Shown here: piece after piece, positions 24,200-30,563 of the stretch | Position numbering within the stretch: the stretch's first letter is position 1 | How the letters are laid out: every line of letters begins with the position of its first letter | NCBI GenBank assembly: GCA_050999295.1 | Contig: JBPCPI010000018.1 | Coordinates: 1 to 30,563, forward strand | Reading direction: 5' to 3' | DNA: 30,563 nt | From: JACCQS01 sp050999295 | GTDB lineage: Bacteria; Actinomycetota; Actinomycetes; Mycobacteriales; Geodermatophilaceae | Notes under the pieces: model-generated | What the model saw: the letters and a program-made list of their open reading frames with translations, nothing else | The model's database searches: none | What the model was told of the DNA's origin: nothing | Program-made: the position numbers and the translations under genes

Positions 24200-24946
24200 T
24201 CAGCAGAAGCGTGGGAGGTGGTGGGCCAGCTGCCGCCGCCAGGAGGGCCAGTCGTGCGGTACGTCGTGTCCCCATTCGTCCAGTTCGCAGCGAATTCCCT
24301 TGCCGTGTAGCAGGGCCGCGAGGTGCCGGGTCGAGGCTAGCGAGCCGGTCGTGTCCTCCCACTGGCCCTGACCGACGACCAGCAACACGGACAACCGCGA
24401 GCGCAACCATTCGAGATGCTCGCCTTCGAGGTGTGGGACGAAGTCGGTGGGGTTGGTGAAATAGGCCTCGGTACCGCGCTGGCCCCAGCCGTTCCACGAG
24501 GATGGGTCGTAATTGCCGGACAACCCGATGGCCAGCGGGAACAGATCGGCCCGCCGCAGTGCGATGAGGACGGCGTGGAAGGCGCCCATCGAAACACCGA
24601 TCGTGCCCATGTCCTGGCGCCCACCGCAATCCGCGTCGACCAGCGGCACGATCTCGTCCAGCAGCCAGGATTCGAAGCCCTGATGTATCCGGGCCCGCTC
24701 CTCGAGCGGGATGTCGTTGTTCGACCAGGTCGCCGCATCGTGAGCATCGATGCAGAACAACTTCGCCCGGCCGGCGTCGAGTAGGTCTCGTACGGCATCG
24801 ACCATTCCGTTGTTCTCGAAGTCGACCGCCCGGGCCTGCTCCGGGGCCATCACCAGGAACGGCCGGCCGTAGTGCCCATGCACCACCAGGGTTCCCGAGC
24901 CGCCAAGCGACGGGGCCGCGACCTGCATCTCGTCGCGTCTGGTCAT
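24200..24946 (-). CDS. Alpha/beta-hydrolase esterase family protein
   Basis: A 248-residue alpha/beta-hydrolase of the esterase D/PHB-depolymerase-like type. The nucleophile elbow is GVSMGAFHA with Ser, and the C-terminal WGHDVPHDWPSW supplies the catalytic His in the family's usual position. GFESWLLDEIVPLVDADCG is the standard helix before the elbow. No signal peptide is evident, so it is probably cytoplasmic. ATG at 24946 overlaps the upstream hydrolase stop by four bases (ATGA). It hydrolyses an unknown ester, thioester or amide. Together with the next-door hydrolase and the ATP-grasp ligase it forms a compact cassette. Confidence 0.85.
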   Translation of the reverse strand: MTRRDEMQVAAPSLGGSGTLVVHGHYGRPFLVMAPEQARAVDFENNGMVDAVRDLLDAGRAKLFCIDAHDAATWSNNDIPLEERARIHQGFESWLLDEIVPLVDADCGGRQDMGTIGVSMGAFHAVLIALRRADLFPLAIGLSGNYDPSSWNGWGQRGTEAYFTNPTDFVPHLEGEHLEWLRSRLSVLLVVGQGQWEDTTGSLASTRHLAALLHGKGIRCELDEWGHDVPHDWPSWRRQLAHHLPRFC

Positions 24947-26013
24947 CCCGGCGACCACACGGACGCGAGCAGGTCCGTGAGCGCCGGATCCAGAGCATCG
25001 CGCCAGGCGACGAAGTTGTGCGCATCCGGGACCTCGACCATCCGCGCTGGATGCCCCTGGGCCAGCAGGGCGCCAGTCATCTGCCGGTTGTTGCCCAGGT
25101 TTTCCTCGGCCGCGCCACAGGTGAGTACGGCCGGCACTGGGTGCGGATTGGTGGCCGGGCGGCGGGTGGCCAGGACGAATCTGGTCAATCCGGTGAACCG
25201 GGCGAAGTCCCGTTCCTGAGGATCGAGTCTGCTGTCCAAGAACGACCCGGATTGCAGGAGGAGGCCGCCGAAGGCCGTTGGGAAGAGCCGATGCGCGTGC
25301 AGCATCGCCAGTCCTCCCAGGCTGGAACCCATCGCCACGACCGGACCGTCCACGGATGCGATGTCGGAGATCGCCGGCAGTACGCCCTCGACCAGGGCGC
25401 GGGCGTAGGCAGCCTTGGCCGAGTACCACTCGTCGCGTTCGCCGGGTGCGAGCAAGGCGAGCCTGAACGGGGGCAGGGTGCCAGCCGCGATGAGCGCCCC
25501 GGCGTACTGCGTGAGGCGGGCCATCCGCTCGTACTCCGGCCCGTCGTTGGCCACCAGCAGTGGCATCGGCTGCTCGGCAGATGTGCCCTCCGGCGACCAC
25601 AGGATCGCCTCGACCGGACCGCCGAGCCCGCGGGCGGGGACTTCCAGGGCGGTGCGGTCTCCGGGTACGGCCGGTGCCTTCAGCCACGTCGGTTCGGCAT
25701 AGCCGGGGAACAGGATCACCGACTTGTTGCCGAACGCGCCGGGCGTGGTCAACGGGTTGGTCGGATCGAGAACGTCCTCGAAGCTGCCGTCCGGGTGGGC
25801 GAGGGTGAGTTTGTACTCCATCCGCTGCACGGGTGGCCGAACAAGGTTCAGGGCCCAGCCGAGTTTCATCCGCCGGAAATCAAGTGGCGCCGTCGTCGAC
25901 AGGGCCGGCGCGAGGCGCAGGCCGAGCAGGTTGCGCTCAACGTCGGGGAAGGTGAAGATGACTCGCTCAGCAGAGACCCGTGGACCGGACTCTTCGGCTT
26001 GGACAGCCGTCAC
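24943..26013 (-). CDS. Enterochelin esterase-like alpha/beta-hydrolase
   Basis: A 356-residue protein with an N-terminal beta-rich domain (residues ~1-115; YKLTLAHPDGSFEDVLDPTNP is like the Ig/CBM-type N-domain of Fes-family esterases) and a C-terminal alpha/beta-hydrolase domain. The nucleophile motif is VVAMGSSLGGLAML (GxSxG), and PDAHNFVAWRDAL carries the catalytic His. ERDEWYSAKAAYARALVEGVLP is the usual pre-elbow helix. Despite the similarity, no siderophore genes are present, so a siderophore role is not supported. Start: GTG at 26013, 7 bp after the Lrp gene stop. It overlaps the next esterase by four bases. Confidence 0.85.
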   Translation of the reverse strand: MTAVQAEESGPRVSAERVIFTFPDVERNLLGLRLAPALSTTAPLDFRRMKLGWALNLVRPPVQRMEYKLTLAHPDGSFEDVLDPTNPLTTPGAFGNKSVILFPGYAEPTWLKAPAVPGDRTALEVPARGLGGPVEAILWSPEGTSAEQPMPLLVANDGPEYERMARLTQYAGALIAAGTLPPFRLALLAPGERDEWYSAKAAYARALVEGVLPAISDIASVDGPVVAMGSSLGGLAMLHAHRLFPTAFGGLLLQSGSFLDSRLDPQERDFARFTGLTRFVLATRRPATNPHPVPAVLTCGAAEENLGNNRQMTGALLAQGHPARMVEVPDAHNFVAWRDALDPALTDLLASVWSPG

Positions 26014-26020
26014 CGCAGCT

Positions 26021-26470
26021 TCATAGCGGAAGGGGCCGGTGTTCGTAGGGGGTGGACAGCACGACCGTGGTACGGGTCGACACCCCGGCCGCAGCGCGGA
26101 TCTCCTGGAGCAGGAGCTCGAGTTTCTCCGGACTGGCTACCCGGACCTTGAGGATGTAGCTCTCCTCCCCCGCGACGGAATGACACGCCTCGATCGCCTC
26201 GAAGTGGGCCAGCCGCTCCGGGGCGTCATCCGGCGCCGAGTGGTCGGTCGGCGTGATGGAGACGAAGGCGGTCAGCGGGAGCCCGACCAGGTCAGGGCGG
26301 ACGTGGGCGACGTACCCGGTGATCAGGCCCTGCTTCTCCAGGCGCCGGACGCGCTGGTGCACGGCCGAGACCGACAGGTCAACCTGCTCGGCCAGATCGG
26401 TCAGGCTCATCCGACCGTCGCGAACCAGGGCGGCCAGCAATGTCCGATCGACCTTCTGTAACTCGCTCAT
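26021..26470 (-). CDS. Lrp/AsnC family transcriptional regulator
   Basis: A 149-residue regulator with an N-terminal winged helix-turn-helix (LLAALVRDGRMSLTDLAEQVDLSVSAVHQRVRRLEKQG) and a C-terminal RAM ligand-binding domain (AFVSITPTD..., VAGEESYILKVRV). Lrp/AsnC proteins form octamers and sense amino acids or related small molecules. Here it lies inside an operon between an acyl-CoA dehydrogenase (13 bp) and an esterase (7 bp), so it probably controls this operon in response to an amino-acid-like ligand made or used by its neighbours. ATG at 26470. Confidence 0.93.
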   Translation of the reverse strand: MSELQKVDRTLLAALVRDGRMSLTDLAEQVDLSVSAVHQRVRRLEKQGLITGYVAHVRPDLVGLPLTAFVSITPTDHSAPDDAPERLAHFEAIEACHSVAGEESYILKVRVASPEKLELLLQEIRAAAGVSTRTTVVLSTPYEHRPLPL

Positions 26471-26483
26471 GCGCTGACGCTGC

Positions 26484-27656
26484 TCATCGTCGTCCGCCGC
26501 TCGAGGGGGCCTTCGGTGCGCCGAGGGAGCGGGCGATCACTAAGCGCTGTACCTGGTTGGTTCCCTCGACGATCTGCAGGACCTTGGCCTCGCGCATCCA
26601 CCGCTCGGTCGGATGGTCCTCGACGTACCCGGCGCCGCCCAGAACCTGGACCGCATCGGTGGTGACTCGCATGACCATGTCGGTCGCGAACAGCTTGGCC
26701 ATCGCGGCCTGCGGCCCGTACGGCTGCCCGGCGTCGCGGCGACGCGCGGCCTCGAGGTAGAGCGCACGGGCAGCAGACACCTGGGTCGCCAGGTCGGCGA
26801 GCAGGAACGCCAGGCCCTGGAAGTCGAGAATTGCCCGCCCGAACTGCTTTCGTTCCTGCGCGTAGGCCACCGCGTAGTCCAGCGCCGCCTGCGCCACTCC
26901 GACGGCGCAGGCCGCTATGCCCAGCCGCCCACCGTCTAAGGCGGCCAGCGCGATTCGGAATCCCTGGCCTTCCGCACCTAGCAACCGCCCGGCCGGTACG
27001 ACGACGTCGTCGAAGACGAGCTGGGCTGTCGGCGAGGAGGACATGCCCATCTTGTGTTCGGCCGGCTGCGGCATGATCCCGGGGGTGTCGGCCGCGACGA
27101 GCAGGGTCGAGATGCCGGCGGCTCCCGGACCGCCAGTGCGCAGGAAGACGTTGTAGTAGTCGGCGACGCCGCCGTGGGTGACCCAGGCCTTTGTTCCGCG
27201 GACGCGGTAGCTGTCGCCATCACGCACGGCGGCGGTCGCCAGCGCGGCGGCATCGCTGCCGGATCCGGTCTCCGACAGGCAGTACGCCCCGAGCAGGTCC
27301 CCGCCGACCATGCCGGGCAGGAATTCCTGCTTCTGCTCCTCGGTACCGAATGCGGCGGTCGGGAACGCCGAGAGGGTGTGCACGCTGACGCCGAGACCGA
27401 CGGCCAGCCACGCACCGGCGAGTTCCTCGATGACCTGCAGGTACACCTCGTAGGGTTGAGCGCCGCCGCCGTACTTCTCCGGATAGGGAAGCCCGAGCAG
27501 CCCGGCCCGGCCCAGCGTGGTAAAGACGTCGCGCGGGAAGTGGGCGGCGCGTTCGTCGGCTGCGGCACGCGGACGCAGTTCCCGATTGGCCAGATCCAGC
27601 GTCAGGTCAAGCAGGGCACTGGCCTCCTCGCTGGGCAGCGTGCGATTCACCGGCAC
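26484..27656 (-). CDS. Acyl-CoA dehydrogenase
   Basis: A 390-residue flavoprotein of the acyl-CoA dehydrogenase family, which introduces a 2,3 double bond in an acyl-CoA. Visible signatures are AYCLSETGSGSDAAAL and the FAD-binding KAWVTHGG, KMGMSSSPTAQLVFDDVVVPA, the ERKQFGRAI helix, QVLGGAGYVEDHPTERWMREAK and VEGTNQVQRLVIAR with the candidate catalytic Glu. The VEGTNQ context resembles short/branched-chain members. GTG at 27656 lies 2 bp after the M24 peptidase stop, and the Lrp gene follows by 13 bp. Chain-length specificity cannot be told. Confidence 0.93.
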   Translation of the reverse strand: MPVNRTLPSEEASALLDLTLDLANRELRPRAAADERAAHFPRDVFTTLGRAGLLGLPYPEKYGGGAQPYEVYLQVIEELAGAWLAVGLGVSVHTLSAFPTAAFGTEEQKQEFLPGMVGGDLLGAYCLSETGSGSDAAALATAAVRDGDSYRVRGTKAWVTHGGVADYYNVFLRTGGPGAAGISTLLVAADTPGIMPQPAEHKMGMSSSPTAQLVFDDVVVPAGRLLGAEGQGFRIALAALDGGRLGIAACAVGVAQAALDYAVAYAQERKQFGRAILDFQGLAFLLADLATQVSAARALYLEAARRRDAGQPYGPQAAMAKLFATDMVMRVTTDAVQVLGGAGYVEDHPTERWMREAKVLQIVEGTNQVQRLVIARSLGAPKAPSSGGRR

Positions 27657-27658
27657 CG

Positions 27659-28774
27659 TCAGGCTCCGAGGGTGACCAGGTCGCGGGTACCTGTGTTCAG
27701 CCGCTGTACGCCCTCGGCCGTACAGATGACGATGTCCTCGATCCGGGCGCCGAACCGGTCCTGGATGTAGATGCCGGGCTCGACCGAGAACGCCATTCCC
27801 GCCTCTAGGGCAAGATCGTTGCCGGACACGATGTAGGGATCTTCGTGGACGTCCAGGCCGATGCCGTGTCCGGTGCGGTGGATGAAGTTCGGGCCGTACC
27901 CTGCCTCGTCGATGATTCGCCGGGCAGCCTCATCGATTTCCTCGGCCGTGACCCCCGGGGAGACGCGCCTACAGGCGGCGTCCTGGGCGGCTTGCAGCAC
28001 GGCGTAGAAATCGAGCACTTCTGGAGCGGCCCGGCCCCCGGCCACATACGTACGGGTGGAGTCCGAGTAGTACCCGGCCTCGGTGACCCCACCGATGTCG
28101 ACGACCACGACATCACCGGAGTCGATCACCCGGTCGGAGAGGAGATGGTGCGGGCTGGCCCCGTTCGGACCGGAGCCGACGATCGTGAACTCCGCGCGCT
28201 CATGTCCCTCGGCGACTATCGCGTCTGCTATGTCGCGGCCCACCGCACGCTCAGTACGGCCGGGTCGTAACCATTCGGCCATTCTGGCGTGTACCCGGTC
28301 GATGGCCTGGCCGGCCTCGAGCAGGGCGGCGCACTCGACGCTGTCCTTGCGCATCCGAAGCTGGGTCATCAGCGGTCCGGACAGTTCCAGCTTGGCTTCG
28401 GTTGCCGAGCCGAGTTGTAAGGCGTGCTCGGCCCACATCCGATTGCCGATCCCGACGATGCCCGGGGACCCGATCTCTCGAAGATGATCTGCCACCACGG
28501 CGAACGGATTCTCGGTCTCCGACCATCGCCGCAGCTGCGTGCTCACCCCAGCCGCGGCCACCATCGGTGCCTCGAGTTGGGGTACGACCAGGACCGGAGC
28601 ACCCTCGGCAGGCACCACCAGGCAGGTCAACCGCTCGCTCGGATGGGCGTGATATCCGGTCAGATAACGCAGGTCCGTACCCGCGGAGACCAGCAGCGCC
28701 GCCCAGCCTGCAGCGGCCACGGCGCGCTTAGCACGATCGAGTCGCTCGGCAGGCGGGAGGGGAATGGCGGGCAC
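27659..28774 (-). CDS. M24 family Xaa-Pro peptidase
   Basis: A 371-residue creatinase/aminopeptidase-P-type protein. The N-terminal creatinase-like domain (SAGTDLRYLTGYHAHPSERL) precedes the metallopeptidase fold with all five metal ligands recognisable: Asp in VVVDIGG, Asp in YYSDSTRTY, His in HRTGHGIGLDVHEDPY, Glu in SVEPGIY and Glu in RIEDIV. It would release N-terminal residues next to proline from short peptides, in the cytoplasm. Start: GTG at 28774, with a leaderless -10 (TAGGCT) 6 nt upstream. It is the first gene of the unit running to the ATP-grasp gene, with short gaps down to the second esterase. A link of peptidase and ligase to a common peptide is possible but unproven. Confidence 0.92.
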   Translation of the reverse strand: MPAIPLPPAERLDRAKRAVAAAGWAALLVSAGTDLRYLTGYHAHPSERLTCLVVPAEGAPVLVVPQLEAPMVAAAGVSTQLRRWSETENPFAVVADHLREIGSPGIVGIGNRMWAEHALQLGSATEAKLELSGPLMTQLRMRKDSVECAALLEAGQAIDRVHARMAEWLRPGRTERAVGRDIADAIVAEGHERAEFTIVGSGPNGASPHHLLSDRVIDSGDVVVVDIGGVTEAGYYSDSTRTYVAGGRAAPEVLDFYAVLQAAQDAACRRVSPGVTAEEIDEAARRIIDEAGYGPNFIHRTGHGIGLDVHEDPYIVSGNDLALEAGMAFSVEPGIYIQDRFGARIEDIVICTAEGVQRLNTGTRDLVTLGA

Positions 28775-28780
28775 CCCAGA

Positions 28781-28786
28781 AGCCTA
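28781..28786 (-). promoter_or_regulatory. Candidate leaderless -10 element for the M24 peptidase operon
   Basis: TAGGCT (TANNNT) on the minus strand is followed by 6 nt and then the GTG start, the same geometry as at chrB. The -35 region (TGTAGG or TAGGAC) is weak, so this rests mainly on spacing. Confidence 0.35.
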
Positions 28787-28819
28787 ATCGCCGGGCGCGA
28801 CTGTCCTACAGTCTGTGGT

Positions 28820-28901
28820 CGTGAGCGAGCATCGCAGCGAGGAACGAGCCCTGCCGAGAGGGAGGGAGCATCGACCGAGCGCCAGCGAGGGAGGGAGCCT
28901 G
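28820..28901. repeat. Purine-rich GAGCGAGC/GAGGGAGGGAGC repeat cluster
   Basis: This stretch has a perfect 12-bp direct repeat GAGGGAGGGAGC (28858-28869 and 28887-28898) plus several variants of GAGCGAGC and GCAGCGAGG. Such Ser/Glu/Arg-encoding purine-rich intergenic DNA recurs in many actinobacterial genomes. It is unlikely to encode protein; the associated plus-strand frame runs on into the insertion sequence. Confidence 0.5.
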
Positions 28902-28984
28902 TTGCGTAATCGGTTTGGTTCGTCGAGGTCAGCGTTGTTGCCGGGTGATGTGACGCGGTTGCGGTCTCCCTTGGGTGTAGGTCT

Positions 28985-29005
28985 GGGTCAGGGGTCAGGG
29001 GTCAG
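28985..29005. repeat. Three tandem copies of GGGTCAG
   Basis: GGGTCAG is repeated perfectly three times, starting inside the left inverted repeat and including the transposase stop codon (29002-29004). It may be transposase-binding iterons or replication slippage. Confidence 0.75.
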
Positions 29006-30528
29006 GCCGGTTCGGCGGCGAGGTGGGTTCGCATGCGGAGCAGGTTGGTCACTGCTGCGGCGAAGCGGAACTCGCTGTGGGCGGCGGGTAGTCCTCGGCG
29101 GGAGAATCGGCGCAGTGCGCGGCGGTCTTTGAGGTGGGCGTTGACCGGTTCGACGGTGGCGCCGCGTTGTCGGTAGAGCGCGGCGCCCTCGGGTGTTCGC
29201 AGTCGGTGACTCATTCTCTGCCGGGCGTCGGCATCCTGGGGTGGATCGCCGTGGGCGGGTTCGAGGTTCGCGGCGTTGTCCAGGTCGCGGCGGGTGCCCA
29301 GGGCGATGAGCCGCTCGGGTCCCTCGGCTGCGAGGTTGTCATTGCTGGCATAGCCGGCGTCGGCGAGCACGCAGCCGATCTGCCAGTCCAGACCGGTGAT
29401 CGTGTTGATCTCGGCGATGGTGGCGGCGGTCGCGGCGATCATCGGCTGGTAGAGGGTCACATCGGCGGGGTCGTTGGTCAGTACCGCGGCCAGGATCAGG
29501 TAGTCGCTGCTGACCACGAGCTGACCGTTGTAGGCCTGTTCCCAGCCTTTGCGGGTCTTCATGATCCGGGAGTCGGGGTCGGTGAGGTTGCGTTTGGTTT
29601 CCTTGGCCGAGCCCGGCGGTGGCGGCTGGCGGGCTGCCACGGCGGCGGCCTTTGCGCGGTCCAGCCGCCCGGCCGCGTCGCGGAACCGGCAATGCTGCTC
29701 GACCGGGACCGGGCGGGTGCCCGGGATGGTCCCACCGCCGGCCGCGGCCGCTGCCTCCGCTTCGGCGCGGGCCGCGGCCTGCGCGGCCAGCATCGCACCG
29801 GTGCGCTGCAGGTTCAGCTCGGCCGCGTGGACCCGAGACTGCGCGCCGCGGGCCCGTTGGCTGGCCTCGGCCCTGGCGCGGCGCTCGGCGGCGAGGTCGG
29901 CCAGGATCGCCTTGATCCGAGCCGCCCGCCCAGCAGGGTCGCTGAGTTCCTCGGCCAGCTCATCGCCACCCGCCGTGCCGAACAGCTCGTCCTCAGCGGC
30001 ATCGACATCTCCAGCCTCGGCCAGGATGTCGGCGACCATCTGGTGCAGCCGCGACTCACTGCGATTGGCCGACAGCGCCGCATCGGCTGCGATCTTCGTC
30101 CCGTCCAGGGCCACCGTGCCCAACCTGCCCATCCCGGCCCGGGCGCACAACGCAAGGATCTGAACGAACAGATCACCCAGCGCCTGCTCATGCTCGGCCC
30201 GGAACCGCGCGATTGTCGCGTGATCAGGCGCGTCCTGCGCGCAGATCAGCCGAAATGCCACGTCCACACCGCACAACCGCTCGATCTGGCGACTCGAGCG
30301 CTGCCCCACCGCATACGCGTAGACCAACAGCGTCAGCATCATGCGCGGGTCATAGGCCGCCCGGCCCGCCCGGCCGAGCCTGTAGCCAGCCCTGAACTGT
30401 GCCAGGTCCAGCGCCTCGACCGCGTCCAGGACGAACCACACCAGATGACCGGCCGGCAGCCACTCCCGCATATCCGGCGGCAACAGAAACCGCTGATCAC
30501 GATCCACCGGACGAAAACCCTTAGCCAT
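29002..30528 (-). CDS. IS1182 family transposase
   Basis: A 508-residue DDE transposase. The N-terminal DUF772-type domain starts FRPVDRDQRFLLPPDMREWLP and includes YDPRMMLTLLVYAYAVGQRSSRQIERLC and DAPDHATIARFR; the catalytic core has ALDGTKI with the first Asp, LADAGYASNDNL with the second, and the C-terminal R-x3-E context RQRGATVEPVNAHLKDRRALRRFSRRG with the Glu. A long Ala/Arg/Glu coiled region (RARAEASQRARGAQSRV...) lies in between, as usual for this family. ATG at 30528 is preferred to the TTG at 30534. The frame is intact, so it may be active. Confidence 0.93.
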   Translation of the reverse strand: MAKGFRPVDRDQRFLLPPDMREWLPAGHLVWFVLDAVEALDLAQFRAGYRLGRAGRAAYDPRMMLTLLVYAYAVGQRSSRQIERLCGVDVAFRLICAQDAPDHATIARFRAEHEQALGDLFVQILALCARAGMGRLGTVALDGTKIAADAALSANRSESRLHQMVADILAEAGDVDAAEDELFGTAGGDELAEELSDPAGRAARIKAILADLAAERRARAEASQRARGAQSRVHAAELNLQRTGAMLAAQAAARAEAEAAAAAGGGTIPGTRPVPVEQHCRFRDAAGRLDRAKAAAVAARQPPPPGSAKETKRNLTDPDSRIMKTRKGWEQAYNGQLVVSSDYLILAAVLTNDPADVTLYQPMIAATAATIAEINTITGLDWQIGCVLADAGYASNDNLAAEGPERLIALGTRRDLDNAANLEPAHGDPPQDADARQRMSHRLRTPEGAALYRQRGATVEPVNAHLKDRRALRRFSRRGLPAAHSEFRFAAAVTNLLRMRTHLAAEPA

Positions 30529-30563
30529 GACCAAGTATCCCGCTACCGAAGACCCACAATCAG

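Larger units (their letters stand above)
28976..30558 (-). mobile_element. IS1182-like insertion sequence
   Basis: One transposase gene of the IS1182 group flanked by candidate imperfect terminal inverted repeats: left TGTAGGTCTGGGTCAGGGG (28976-28994), right, on the minus strand, TGTGGGTCTTCGGTAGCGGG (30558-30539). The outer eight bases match except one. The ends are provisional because only 5 bp remain beyond the right one; no target duplication can be judged reliably. Confidence 0.6.

Noticed and set aside
28815..29132. Plus-strand 105-codon frame starting VSEHRSEERALP-like
   Set aside because: It is the translation of the purine-rich repeat running into the antisense of the transposase gene.

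Overview
The window is high-GC, densely packed DNA typical of an actinobacterium. The evidence is frequent GTG/TTG starts, 4-bp GTGA/ATGA stop-start overlaps, a perfect actinobacterial SOS box (TCGAAC-N4-GTTCGA), an Rv2578c-type radical SAM gene, and separate Lnt and polyprenol-phosphate-mannose synthase genes side by side. The genus cannot be fixed from sequence alone. No rRNA, tRNA or CRISPR was seen.

Layout. (1) 1-2617, plus strand: end of an aldehyde dehydrogenase, an SDR and a PuuD-like gamma-glutamyl hydrolase, resembling actinobacterial gamma-glutamyl-polyamine catabolism loci, then a frameshifted 3' remnant of a second SDR. (2) 2671-7451, minus strand: an overlapping series lnt > ppm-type glycosyltransferase > fxsA-like > saccharopine-dehydrogenase-like reductase > mug. 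(3) 7452-7965: about 500 bp without a convincing gene, holding a candidate promoter for lnt. (4) 7966-14974: a lysine aminomutase locus. kamA (lysine 2,3-aminomutase family) reads right; divergently kdd > amidohydrolase > kamD > kamE > kal read left with overlapping stops and starts. It encodes lysine > beta-lysine > 3,5-diaminohexanoate > 5-amino-3-oxohexanoate, plus the 3-aminobutyryl-CoA deaminating step. The thiolase-like cleavage enzyme Kce is not in the window, and an unexplained YtcJ-like amidohydrolase sits inside the operon. (5) 14993-19402, minus strand: plsC-like acyltransferase, YbdK-type carboxylate-amine ligase, methyltransferase, FMN-binding oxidase-like protein, and a radical SAM gene with a perfect SOS box just upstream. 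(6) 19458-22390: chromate resistance genes, with ChrB split into two overlapping genes followed by chrA, an operator-like palindrome over an apparent leaderless promoter, and a divergent phosphatase-like gene with an altered P-loop. (7) 22398-28774, minus strand: probably one long transcription unit, M24 peptidase > acyl-CoA dehydrogenase > Lrp regulator > enterochelin-esterase-like hydrolase > esterase > small Trp-rich protein > ATP-grasp ligase. (8) 28820-30563: repeat-rich DNA and an IS1182-like insertion sequence with candidate terminal inverted repeats.

The parts most worth attention are the aerobe-type kam operon with its embedded amidohydrolase and altered KamA PLP loop, the ATP-grasp/two-esterase/Trp-rich small protein cassette, and the two regulatory palindromes (SOS box at 19411-19426, chr operator at 21922-21939). 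All calls come from reading the sequence and family knowledge; no database search was run.
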